Shown here piece after piece: positions 23,920-35,239 of a stretch of DNA of 64,000 nucleotides. Position 1 is the stretch's first letter. Every line of letters begins with the position of its first letter. The stretch lies in NCBI GenBank assembly GCA_019009955.1, contig CM032233.1, forward strand, positions 81,173,501-81,237,500, read 5' to 3'. Both the position numbers and the translations under genes were made by a program. This DNA is from Riptortus pedestris. Lineage: Eukaryota > Arthropoda > Insecta > Hemiptera > Alydidae. Under the pieces are notes generated by a model. The model was not told where the DNA came from. It saw only the letters and a program-made list of their open reading frames with translations, and ran no database searches.

Positions 23920-23934
23920 TATTATTGTAGAGGT

Positions 23935-24375
23935 CCCCTAAAGGCTCTCATCGGCTGTGAGGGGAGCCAAAACAGCGACATTTACCTCAGACTGCCCAGG
24001 GTGGAACTCAGAGATGTAGCGAGAGTGATTTCGGGGCACTGGAAGATGAATAAACTCATGTTTAACATCAAACTCAGTAAAACGCCAATATGTAGGTTCT
24101 GTGGAGAAGAGGAGGGGACTCCTAAGCACATTTTGCTAGAATGTGGAATGCTAGATAATTTAAGATTCAGGCAGTTTGTACGTAGGGATGCTGAAATAGG
24201 TAAGAAAGAAGCCACAGGTAAGGAGATACCTTGATTTTATAAGGAATATAACGCCCTTCTGAAAGAGCCATTCAGAATGGAGATGTAAGGTTATCACAGT
24301 AGGACCTCAAAGACCGCAGTGCCCTCCCTGAAATCACGGAGGATTAAGCCACAATTAATCTATTTATCTATCTAA
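23935..24375 (+). pseudogene. LINE family B ORF2 C-terminal end and 3' UTR
   Basis: The frame reads KALIGCEGSQNSDIYLRLPR, VELRDVARVISGHWKMNKLM, then PICRFCGEEEGTPKHILLEC and a tail, to a stop at 24233. The GH-x-L/M motif followed by CRxCGEEEGTPxHILxEC is the RNase H end plus zinc-knuckle typical of Jockey/R1-like arthropod LINEs. The 3' UTR runs to a TCTATTTATCTATCTA tail near 24375. It is 5' truncated, and a SINE is inserted just in front. Confidence 0.78.
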
Positions 24376-24717
24376 AGATCCCCTACAACCCCTCAGGGAA
24401 CCTAGAACTGCAAGGTTCAGCCCAGCATGCATACGTTCTTTTCGAAAACCAACGTTGTTTCTACTACTTTTTTGAAATAGAGAAATAAATTGATCTATGG
24501 TTGCTTCTTAACTCTTAATGTCATAAATGCCTGACTTCAAACAACATCATTTGGAGGCTTATTCGTGACTTATTCCTTTCTTCTGTCTGAATGTTACTCC
24601 AACTCTAGCTGATATAGTTATGCGTGGCCGAGAAAATCGATCGTGGTTTTGGGGACATTTCCCCCTTCAGTAAATCATGGCAATAATCCCTTGCCGCAGT
24701 CAGCCAAGGCGATTATT

Positions 24718-24985
24718 TTGTTTATTTATTTATTAAAGTCCACTTTTTGCAACTAAGGCTAACTGGGACGGGTTACCATCCTTTTCTAGCCAGGGTGGTA
24801 GTGAGGATTTTATTTATTGAATTCCGGTTAATCACCCTCACCACCAGCTAAAAATAAATATGGTTCATGAATTCCGTCATTGAATAAGTTCATATTGCCC
24901 AGGCGGGAATCGAACTCGCTACTCTAGGTTTACTATGTGAGATAAGGGTCAACGCTTTAACCCAAATGGCTAACATGAGTTAAAA
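24718..24985 (-). mobile_element. tRNA-derived SINE, copy 4
   Basis: Inverted copy: the plus strand shows the tail TTATTTATTAAAGTCCACTT, then GCTAACTGGGACGGGTTACC. The reverse B-box is CAGGCGGGAATCGAACTCGC at ~24900. About 45 extra bases near 24830-24875 (ATCACCCTCACCACCAGC) are absent in the other copies. Confidence 0.8.
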
Positions 24986-25264
24986 CGTTGTAAAATAAAA
25001 TCATTTATTTTTTATTTTGTTTACTATAAAACCTTGTATACTTCAAGAAGATTCCTTTCATTCATTTGCAATTTTCGCTTAAGAGATCTATTATTATTAT
25101 TACAAGGGATTAAAATTATCCTGCCTCCTCATTGTATAAGGAATGATGATACCGCTATGTCTGGTCAGTTTTCGAGGGTGTATTGTATTAATCCTGTTCA
25201 ATGCATGGATTGCTAGCAATTTCTCCAACTTAAGGGCATGATACTCGTAAAGTACGTCTGGATC

Positions 25265-25330
25265 GTGATTGTTTTTCCAAGTAGTTTAAAGCTATCATGC
25301 TTTAAACCACTTGGAAATAACACCACAATT
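25265..25330. repeat. Small hairpin
   Basis: CCAAGTAGTTTAAAGC pairs with GCTTTAAACCACTTGG around the six-base loop TATCAT, with one mismatch, and flanking bases extend the pairing imperfectly. It is not a terminator in this eukaryotic context. It may be part of a small foldback element. Confidence 0.6.
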
Positions 25331-26142
25331 GCTCCCTGACCCTACTATAATAGACTAAAGAACGACTGTCAAATAACCTAAAAGAAACATAATTTCGTCA
25401 ACAATAATCCCACTTTGAACCAGGCCTAACTTCACACTAGTTGTTTCGTCCCATCATCAAAAGAGCTGGACCTTGCTCAAGTCGGGCATTACAGAAAGGT
25501 TTCGTTTTATAACCCCCCTTGTGCTATTTCCATTAACCACGGAACAGTCCATAACGAATTTTGACACCACAAATTAGACATGTATTAGCGTGTCCTGAAG
25601 CTTAATAATTTTCCTTCCCACACAATTTTCACTTCCTTGTACGTGGTAATATAAGTATTTTAATAGTAAAGACGTTTGGGTTTTTTTTTCAGATTTCAAT
25701 GGAGTTATCCGATTTGACCTTTCCTGTACCCATTTTGCCTAGTTTTGGCGTGACCTCTGTACGTTAATAAGTTTGTATGTATCTCGCATTTATTGAAGAA
25801 CGACTTGCCTTAGAACATTGACAGTCTCTATTTTGGACTGCTGTATCGTCTAGTTTCGTGCCTCCTCTTTTGAGTGAAATCGACTAAGGAGGGAGTTCAG
25901 TGTGTGGGAGGTCAAAATAAAAAAAAATGTCAAATTTCTCCGTAAGTATTAGAGATACAACAAAGTTGTATAAGCTCTTTATTGTTTATTACATAACAGG
26001 TCTATAAATTATGTACTCTGACATATTTCGCTCTGATGTATTGGAACGAATATATCGTATATCGCATTAAAGTAAAATATTTTTAAATAACAAACACTTT
26101 GTTTACTTAATTTAGTAGTTTTTCTTCAAATTTGATGGCAAG

Positions 26143-26425
26143 GATCTCCAATAAAAGACATTTTTTTTCGGTGCAAACGTTATTGAATCTGCCCTACATG
26201 TTTCGTGGCTTATTTGATTACAGAAGTACTCGTTTACCCGTTACATTACGTCGTGAATGTCCTCACAGAGGAGGCAGATGACATTGAGGACAGTCACAAG
26301 GTAATGTAAAAGGTAAACGAGCACTTCAGAAATGGATAGCCCCTGAAGAGGTGGCAAATAAGCCACGAAACATGTAGGTCAGAATCAATGAAGTTTGCAC
26401 CGAAAAAAATGTTTTTTATATTGAA
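26143..26425. mobile_element. Penelope-type terminal foldback 1
   Basis: This is a long inverted repeat. The left arm (~26143-26266) has CCAATAAAAGACATTTTTTT, CTACATGTTTCGTGGCTTAT and AAGTACTCGTTTACCCGTTA. The right arm (~26284-26425) has GGTAAACGAGCACTTC, CAAATAAGCCACGAAACATG and CACCGAAAAAAATG. The loop is under 20 bases. Only the right arm has the 23 extra bases around CCCTGAAGAGGTGG. The pattern CTGAAGA, short stem, CGAAAC matches the terminal repeats of Penelope-like elements, which carry hammerhead ribozymes. The same A-rich terminus is found at 53.1 kb. Confidence 0.65.
26343..26380 (+). ncRNA. Hammerhead-ribozyme-like core (degenerate)
   Basis: CTGAAGA (26343-26349) corresponds to the CUGANGA core. 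Stem II is GTGGC (26351-26355) with GCCAC (26362-26366). GAAA follows at 26367-26370, then a minimal stem III and a GTC cleavage-type triplet (26378-26380). This is the order of a Penelope-type minimal hammerhead. No convincing stem I pairs the flanks, so activity is doubtful. Confidence 0.4.
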
Positions 26426-26739
26426 GAATATAGAAATAACATTGGATGCAGATTAAGAAGTTTAATTTTATAGGAATACCAGGAAATCAGTCGACATCAG
26501 ATGTTTATTTAGCAGAAAGAACGAAGGAAGATTCAGTTCCCCCGACCAGTAATATATAGGTGCCTGAAAACTATAATAAGATAAAAGGGCGTGGAAAAAC
26601 TCTTCTCTTCAGAAGCAACTGTATTTAATAATAATAGTACATATTATGACCACGGGTTTCAAGAGGACGTGGAATAATTCACACCATTGCCAGTGATATT
26701 TTACACAAAAAATACCAGTCAAACCAAGGATATCAATTA

Positions 26740-26960
26740 AATTTATCCACTCGAGGGATTACACGCCTAGCTTTATCGTCGGCCGATAAGAGAGGGAGCA
26801 AAAGGAACTTCAAAGTTAAGGCCATCCATCAAGGAGGTGGTTCCTCCAACCAATTCTCAGAGCTAGTTTAAAGGAGGCCGGTCAGACCTGAGGCAAGCTT
26901 AGTTTCTGATCGATTTCGATCTTACTCCACTACATTTTTGTCAATTATGCTATTGGATGG
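26740..26960. promoter_or_regulatory. Moderately GC-rich unique block
   Basis: Single-copy sequence (CTCGAGGGATTACACGCC, TATCGTCGGCCGATAAGAG) with no clear frame. The short palindrome ATCGTCGGCCGAT is visible. Role unknown. Confidence 0.15.
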
Positions 26961-27737
26961 ATCGTTAAACTAATTTTCTGGACGAGGACCTTTAAACGTT
27001 TTATCCAGTATTAGCTCGAATCGACCTGACATCAGGCAAAACGAAAAACAAGGAATTTTATGAGCATAGCCAATTATTTCATCCTACCTACAAGGAATTT
27101 TAAGAAAGAAAATGATTGAACTTCATCTGTTAAGAATAATCGTGATTTATTCCAAACACCAAGCCAATAGCAAATAATGAACGCATACAAAATTAACTGA
27201 TATTAAGCACTAAGTATTTAAATTAAGTAAAATAAATGAAATTAAACTTGTATTAATGATTCAGTGAATAGTGAAGTTATTCCATTTTTCGAAAATTCTC
27301 ACTCTTATGATTTGAAGAGAAGTAGAATAATTTTAGAAGAAGACAATAACAACCATAAACAATTTTTATACCATAGAAAATATTTTATAGATCTTTTTAT
27401 GTCAAACAAGGAAGGTCTTTTAAATCATTGTTGTATAACTAATGCGTACAGAGAAATGTGTAATTTTTTATTTTCGTCCTATCTAAACCCCCTTCCCATC
27501 CCCCTAGTCACTTAAAATGAAAAGTGAAGGTACACAACCTGACGGTACAACAGATTTCAATATTAAATTTTGTTAGTTGAAGACAAGTCTTTTTGAGTTA
27601 TGCGTGCTACAAAAGTACGTAGAGGCGTTACCGCGAAACTAGTCAAAAAATGGACCAAACTAGTATTTCCGTTTAAATCTGATAAACAAAACTTTCGCTA
27701 TTGCAATACTTCCTTTACTTCGTGGAAGAAATTAGAA

Positions 27738-28205
27738 AGTCCGTCAAGCAGGGGCTGCTTTAACTAAGCAGATTTCCCTCGTGCGCAACGTATTTGCATT
27801 TATCTCAAAACTTAAAATTTCAATGAAAACAATATTTGGTATTTAAGCTTCAAATAAATTGCTTCATAACATAATAGAATATTGTTTATATGAAATGAGT
27901 AGGAGTGCGTGAAGACCGAAAACTAAAAAATGCAAATATCTCAGTTAATAATCAAGATAGTGAAAAAATGTACTTAACAACATTTATAGAACATTACATT
28001 TGCAATATGGTTGGTTATATAAAATTTTTCGATCCGACGCATAATAACAGAGATATTAAGGATTTTAAAAATTCTCCCCTCTCACCCCCCCCCCCCCCTG
28101 TTCCGATTTCAGCGGTTAACAAACTCGAACTTTCATTTTGTATAAAACGATTATATATCTAGATTAGTAACGATAAGAAAAAAATTGTGACCGCTAGAGT
28201 AACAC

Positions 28206-28248
<43 letters not shown>

Positions 28249-28388
28249 TATATATATATATATTTGAACGGACCTTATTTTCGCCGTCTCCTGGGTAGGA
28301 TCGATGGATATTTGAAGAAAAATTTCGAAAATCGCCTCATGAGTACGAGCTCAATAGCTGATTTTCCTTAAGGGAAATCTGCTAAAAA
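27738..28388 (+). repeat. R1 repeat copy 3 (full length)
   Basis: It opens AAGTCCGTCAAGCAGGGGCT and TAAGCAGATTTCCCTCGTGC, with the body landmarks and a C-rich tract (CACCCCCCCCCCCCCC). A (TA)n tract fills 28210-28262. The right half ends CCTTAAGGGAAATCTGCTAA. Good full-length reference copy for the family. Confidence 0.88.
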
Positions 28389-29755
28389 CAGGGCTTCATT
28401 GCAAAACCCATAATAATCTATCAAAATTATACGGGAAACATAAGATAAGCTTTGAAGTTAATGAAAATCTACCAAGAATAAAAAAGATTAATATAATAAA
28501 TTGACTCTATCGTAAATGGATGACTCCTTCAAGAAACAAAATACTATTAATTTATAAATCAAGAAAATTGAATTGATAAAAGCTCATCATTGATCAGTTT
28601 CAGTACACCCATTAAATAAGCTTACAACAACTGAAGAAAGGTAGATTACTTTTAGTCAAAGCCTACCAGCAGCAAACCAAATAATAAACTGTTGCAAGAA
28701 AGTTAATAATAGTATTAGTAGGGTTAAAAACGCGGTAAATACATTGGAGTCTAAATAGAATCTTATAAAGTCAAATGTGAATGTTTCGACAAATGTTATA
28801 GAGGGGTATCAGAGCAAATACTTATAAACATTTTTAGAATGTTGACAATGGAAAAAATTTAAAATGTCTCTCACGCCCAGACACGCAAATCTAACTTTGA
28901 TAGTGCAATGATACCCAATGTACAGAGTCATACAGAGAAGGCCTGTTTTGCCTTCCAGAGAAATTATCCACGGAAACCTCTCCAACTCATACCTAAAACT
29001 GAATCGATGCTGTTTAAAGCTATGAATTCTACAGAATGTAAACAGTAATTAACATAAAAAATCTCCTAATAGCAAAGTGTTTAATTTTTGGACTTTTATT
29101 AAAGGAAAACTTCTATTAAAAGAAATGAAGAAGGTCAAGAAAGAGAAGTAATTTTTCCAAGTACATATACCGAAACAATTATCGAATGCTTGGGGTAAAA
29201 GAGAAAGATATTAATGATGTTGTTTCCAGGGAAAAGGAGGAAAATGGTCGAGTACTAACGGTACTATATTGTGTCCTCTGTTTAAAAATTCGTCGGTGAA
29301 TCTGGTTTTTAAAGTAGACCAACTGCTGATGAATATGCATCGCAAGAAACAACACTCTTAACAAAACTGAAACTGGTAAAGTAAGGCTAGGCATACTGCT
29401 TGCTTAATACGAGCAGAACATGTTTTCTACGCTTCACCAACACATATGTGAATTATTATTACGTTATCTCCACTCGTTTGGTCATTGATGTGGCATTCTT
29501 CTTAATAAATCTGTGTATTTATGAAAACCGAAAATACTTCTGGGATAAACTATGACCGTCTCCAGTGTTCATATTTTCTCCATCAAATGTTGTTACTAAG
29601 TATTCTTAGCGGAAGAAATTTACTGCACAATGGTTTGATTATTTATTATTATTTTATTAGGTAAGTCCATATTCCGGCACGAGCCATCCTAATGTACATA
29701 TATTTACATGTAAGTAAGATCAGTCAATATATTTGTTTCTTAAAGGCCTAATGGC
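28389..29755. other. AT-rich stretch without recognised features
   Basis: No exon, RNA gene or transposon fragment is recognised. Short frames lack any domain. Confidence 0.45.
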
Positions 29756-29898
29756 TACAGTTTTTATTTGTTCTTTATGAAGATCGTTTTAGGAGATCCG
29801 CCCCCCCCCCTGAAATCAGAAATTGAGGTCGTGGTCATGACGCGATTTTTAAAACTTACCCAAAAGTCCAACGGTCCAACGCAGGAGATGTCAAAACT

Positions 29899-29993
<95 letters not shown>
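29899..29993. repeat. (CA)n microsatellite
   Basis: About 45 CA units with one AA interruption, followed by (TA)n. It replaces the usual (TA)n in the R1 copy. Confidence 0.97.
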
Positions 29994-29995
<2 letters not shown>

Positions 29996-30050
29996 TATAT
30001 ATATATATATATGGTGTTGTTGTTTTGATATATATATATATATATATATA

Positions 30051-30361
30051 TGGTGTTGTTGTTTTCTTTTCTTTTTTGGAGGTTTGGTCAATATTGGTGA
30101 AAGAAACTTCTTAGTTTATGCCGATATTTCGAGAATTTTATTTTCTCTTTTTCAGGGCAAGACTAAAGATACTTAAAAATTACTATACATATTGCACTAG
30201 AGTTACTGTAACCAGTAGCTCTAGTGCAACATGTATACTAATTTTTAAGTATCTTTAGTCTTGCCCTGAAGAAGAGAAAATAAAATTCTCGAAATATCGG
30301 CATAAACTAAGAATTTTCTTTCACCAACATAGACCAAACCTTTAAAAAAACAACAACACCA
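30051..30361. mobile_element. Penelope-type terminal foldback 2, near-perfect palindrome
   Basis: The left arm (30051-30208) and right arm (30213-30361) are near-identical reverse complements around a four-base centre. Paired landmarks are GGTTTGGTCAATATTGGTGA with TCACCAACATAGACCAAACC, and AGGGCAAGACTAAAGATACT with AGTATCTTTAGTCTTGCCCT. In the right arm CTGAAGA (30266-30272) is followed by GAGAA...TTCTC and GAAA (30291-30294), the Penelope terminal ribozyme order. A further partial GGTGTTGTTGTTTT lies at 30012. Confidence 0.72.
30266..30306 (+). ncRNA. Hammerhead-ribozyme-like core in foldback 2
   Basis: CTGAAGA, stem II GAGAA (30274-30278) with TTCTC (30286-30290), GAAA (30291-30294), then TATCGGCATA, which could form a one-pair stem III with an ATA triplet. 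The same core is present inverted in the left arm. Stem I is not convincing. Confidence 0.4.
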
Positions 30362-30410
30362 TATATAAATATAACCTGGTCGAAAATATCACCACAATTA
30401 TATTTATATA

Positions 30411-31368
30411 CTAGCTCAGATACTCGGGAATTCATTTGAGGCTGAATGGTGATGGTATATTTTTGGCAAGGCTTTACTTTGCACAATATTTTGACATTTA
30501 CCCGTTCCAGTGTTTAGGGTTAATACCCGTTGTTGGCATTTGTTAATAATAAAATTATTTTTTTATGTAAGACTTCACTGTCCTGCATATTGTCATATTT
30601 CCCGTCTCCTGTGCATTATGCATAGATTTGAATTATTAAGGAGAAAATATTGACATACATTTGAATTAATTTTTTCAGGTGAGGTACCTGGTAGTTGATA
30701 TTGAAAAGAAGTGTTGAGCAAATTTCTCTAAATAACAAAATAAACAACTTTTGTTATGTGCATATTTGCCGAAACCCCAAAAGAAAATCATTATTATTAA
30801 TTTCAGGCCTCCCTTATAACCCCCACTCCTGCCCGTCCCTAGAAATGTTAGTATAGCTTATTATAATGAAGGCGTTAGTACTAATTCACATACCGAGTTT
30901 GGTTTAATTCGGTTGAGTCTTTAGTGCCAAATAAAATTGTGGACTCCCGCTTTAGTTTATAGCGTATAACTCATTTATGCTTCCGTATACGGCAAAAGTG
31001 CATATAACAAACGTTACTCTAAATTACAAAATAAACAACTTTTGTTATGTGCATATTTGCTGAAAAAGCAATAGGAAACGAAATATCGCTATTTTTAATT
31101 TCAGCCCTCCCTTATAACCCCCACTCCTGTTCGTCTTAGAGAATATTAATATAGCCTAAAGTCTAAGTTGGGCTAGTATTAATATACATACCAAGTTTCA
31201 TAAAATTCGGTTCAGCCGTTTATGCGTGAAACGGTAACAAACAAACAAACAAATATACAAACAAACAGACACGAAAGAAACAAAATGTAGTTATGGTGTC
31301 TATGACATGTGAAACGAAAAGTTATCGTGAAATTTCGCGAAAAAAATCAATGTACAGACAGAGGTTAC

Positions 31369-31436
<68 letters not shown>
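30411..31436 (-). mobile_element. Non-autonomous Helitron, copy H2
   Basis: On the minus strand the 3' end is CTAG (30414-30411) next to T, after a diverged hairpin (ATTCCCGAGTATCTGAG). The tandem modules GGAGTGGGGGTTATAAGGG occur twice (near 30820 and 31110). Upstream are the motif CGCATAAACGGCTGAACCGA and the 5' landmark TTGTAACCTCTGTCTGTACA. The 5' (TA)n is 31374-31436. It is inserted in an R1 copy. Confidence 0.8.
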
Positions 31437-31439
<3 letters not shown>

Positions 31440-32040
31440 CTGTTAATGCTCTAGTGATCGCAAGTTTTGTTTGATTGTTACCAAACTCCATATTTAGACG
31501 TTTTGATGTGAAATTTGTACCAAACTAACGGCTGAAATCGGACCAGTGGGTGGGGGGGGGTTAAGAGTAGGGACTTTCGAAAATTTCTATTATCTCCGTT
31601 ATTATGCGTTGTATCGAAAAATTGTATAAAACCAATCTTATTGCGAATGAGATGTTCTATAAATGTTGTTATGTACGTTATATCTCTATGTTGATTCGCA
31701 TTTTTCGGCCTTGAGTGAACCCCCACAACTACTCATGTCATATTAACAATAAACTGTCATACGAAGCATTAAATACCGAATATTGTTCTCATAGAACATT
31801 TAATTTTTGAGATAAAAGCGAATATGTGGGAGGAGATAAACGTGAACAGGGGAAGAGTGGGTAAATTGCATAAACTTAAAATCACAAATTTTCTTAACGA
31901 AGTTATTGTATTTTATATATGTACCATTTGTTAACGGCATCATTATAGTTGCTCTATACGTTTTTCTGTGTATATTAAAGACAATAACATTTTCTTTTAA
32001 TTTTTAGTATCTCAGTGTTCTCCTGCTCATACTATTATCC

Positions 32041-32052
32041 AACACACACACA

Positions 32053-32117
<65 letters not shown>
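32041..32117. repeat. (CA)n-(TA)n microsatellite
   Basis: About 30 CA units followed by a short TA tract. It is not in a recognised R1 copy. Confidence 0.95.
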
Positions 32118-32212
32118 CCAGCTTAGATCTCAATTATGTTTTTCGTAAGTATCTATCTATGAGAGAAATAGAGAATATAATGGAAAGGACGTCTTCAGTA
32201 TGCTCTTAAAGC

Positions 32213-32614
32213 TTAACAGTTTGACTGCCCACAAAAATAAGTGAATTTGGCTGGAGGCCCATTACATTTTTCGTGTTATTTGACTTGAAATATGCATAAA
32301 TATTTTTAAAAAACCAATGATATTTGTTGCAAATCTAATGTGGGGGTTAAAAAAGGGAGGAAATAAAAATTACTCCTTTGGGCGTGACGGGCACCTAGGA
32401 AGGAATTTCCATCTTAGGTACCCATCATGCCCGAGAGCGTTAGCAAAATTTGAAATTTGGCGCGACGCCCGTGCGATACAACGCTCTCAGGCAGATGCGA
32501 GTCACACTTAACTCGTGGAACGCGGTATGAACCGTTCCCGCCCTTTGGCGTGACGGGCATTCCCTCTTGGCCGCGCTTCACGCCCCGAGGCGGAATGGCC
32601 AGTCAAACTGTTAA
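32213..32614. mobile_element. TTAA-bounded MITE, piggyBac-like
   Basis: TTAA occurs at 32213-32216 and 32611-32614. The inverted ends are CAGTTTGACTGCCCA on the left and, reverse-complemented, CAGTTTGACTGGCCA on the right. The 394 bp interior is unusually GC-rich and contains GGCGTGACGGGCA twice (about 32381 and 32558) and AACGCTCTCAGGC / GCCCGAGAGCGTT as an internal inverted pair. No transposase coding. TTAA duplication implies piggyBac-type mobilisation in trans. Confidence 0.78.
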
Positions 32615-33839
32615 TGAATCTTTATTTACACAGCCCCTGGTTGACGGACTTAGCTCATATCGTTTCCTAGTCATAGAATCCTAACTAATAACAAAAAAAC
32701 TGAAGTGAGCGGAAAAAAGTAAACCGATTATTGAATATTACTAAACATAATTAATTAAAATCGCACTAACTCATCTACGTTCCGACATTTTTACTCAGAG
32801 TGGCTCTGTGTACATGGATCACCCTTGTATTTCCACAATTTTAACAGTTTCATAATGTTGCATGGAGTAAGTAGTTTTCGATGGTTTTTCAGCGAAATTT
32901 TGTTGCCTCTCCTAGTTTTTCTCGCAAAGATCTGGCGCATGATTTACCATTAGGTCGAGGTCAAGGAAATAATTTTCACTTTTAAGTTCCTACATCCAGT
33001 CTCAATTATTAACCCACGAACATGCTCCCTATTGTATGTTCGAAATTAGAGGCGGGCATCTTTTTTGTATGTTAAGTAATGCATATGTATTCAAGTCCAC
33101 GGCTCTTGAAGTTGTTCTTTCTGGCCATAATTTCATTGGCTATTTGTACCTTCACTGTATACTGGAACTGCCTGCACTTAATAAATCTTGAACTCTAAAT
33201 TCATTTCAATTAATTCCTGATTATCAATAAATCTTCTTTTAACAGTAAGATTTCACCCTGCATATAATTGGCTTTTAGTAACGATTCTAGTATAGTAGAT
33301 TTACAAAAAAATGTTATAGCTTAGGTATTAGGGTGTCTCTAATAATTAGTTAGATAACCTGAATGAATTCAATTTTATATTTAAGATTTAGATCGGTCTG
33401 TTAATTATAATGCCTACTTCCCGACTATATAATAAAGAAATCTGGAAAAAAAAATCTATGATTTTTCTTCCCCTAATTCAGTGCTATAAACCCACATCGA
33501 ATTTTAAATGGCATATATTTCTTGAGGTGTTAAAATCATTGAGTTTTTATTACGGTAGGAGGAAATAAAATTATTTAAAATTCTATTTAGTAGCCTCATC
33601 TCTACGAATTAATTGAATGAAATCTCTAACTAAAAAAATTTATTAGTTTGAGGTTAGATAGATGTTAATAAAAAACAAATTGGTAGAATGAATCTCATTT
33701 TCAGAATTAAGTTTATTATTAAAAACTATATCTACTAAGCTATTGTAAATAAACCACAGGTAGCAAACATAAATCCCTTCGTGCCATAAAATGGACGGGA
33801 GTAGTGCCGCAGGCTATAGCAAATATTAAGTAATTTTCC

Positions 33840-33908
33840 AGGTGATCCGGATTTTCAATTATCTGGACTCTAGTCTCATTAAGGACGGATAAACCGATTT
33901 GTACTGTA
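33840..33908. mobile_element. Possible pogo/Tigger-like terminal fragment
   Basis: ATCCGGATTTTCAATTATCT followed by GACGGATAAACCGATTT and TACTG next to TA. Inverted, this reads TA-CAGTACAAATCGGTTTAT, resembling pogo/Tigger ends (CAGTA... with TTATCCG-type repeats). The matching other end is not seen. Confidence 0.35.
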
Positions 33909-34024
33909 TTACACCCCCAAACTTCACTACTTCACGCCTTCCCAGTATCATTTATTATAGATTTTGTTTTGTGTTGTGCTTAGATGGGGATGGTTATATT
34001 GGTTCCCGTCGGGCGAAGAAGAAT

Positions 34025-34135
34025 ACAAAACTAAACAATAAGTGGGTGAGTAGAAAAGGGTGGTAGCCTGTAGATAACCCGTCCCAGTCAGCCGTAGTAG
34101 AATAAAGTGGACGTAAATAAACAAATTAAAAAAAA
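34025..34135 (+). mobile_element. SINE 3' end fragment, copy 5
   Basis: Contains GAGTAGAAAAGGGTGGTAGC and GATAACCCGTCCCAGTCAGC, ending GTGGACGTAAATAAACAAAT and poly-A. The tRNA-like head is absent. Confidence 0.7.
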
Positions 34136-34309
34136 AACAATGGGATTGATTGGCACATCTTGCTAATGTCTAATCAGTTATAATTTTACAATGAGCATTT
34201 ACTTTATTTACTGTAAAGAGTGTGTGGATAGTGCAGTGTTGTCAATTTTACGTGTGGTTAAGAACCAAATTTTATCTAGCTGTAATCGTATAGCAAGTTC
34301 CAATGTTAT

Positions 34310-34957
<648 letters not shown>

Positions 34958-35239
34958 AAATGTGAGTGAGTGGTTTGTATGTAGTTGTGCAAGTCAGTAG
35001 TCGAATAGTAAATACTCATGTGAGTGATAGTACTTCACTTCATAATAAATATGGAAATTGTAAAGTGTCACAAGGTAGTGTCGAAGAGTGCTACTACAAA
35101 TAGACTGCAGTGGAGTGAATTTAGAAAGAGTTTCTAAAATAGGAATAATGATGCTTTGGAAAGTGCAAGAAAAGAGGAACGATTTGTTGAAAGCTTGCTT
35201 TGATTCGAACTGAGGAAGGAGTGTATTGTGGAATGATGA

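Larger units (their letters stand above)
29762..31830 (-). repeat. R1 copy 4, split by nested insertions in its central microsatellite
   Basis: The R1 right half (29762-29898, diverged) is followed by (CA)n (29899-29993) and (TA)n tracts. Then come a Penelope foldback (30051-30361), Helitron H2 (30411-31436) and the R1 left half (31437-31830: TGTCTGTTAATGCTCTAGTG, the G-rich tract GTGGGTGGGGGGGGG, then the conserved body). The far left terminus is eroded. Both insertions sit exactly at the family's central simple-repeat tract. Confidence 0.7.
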
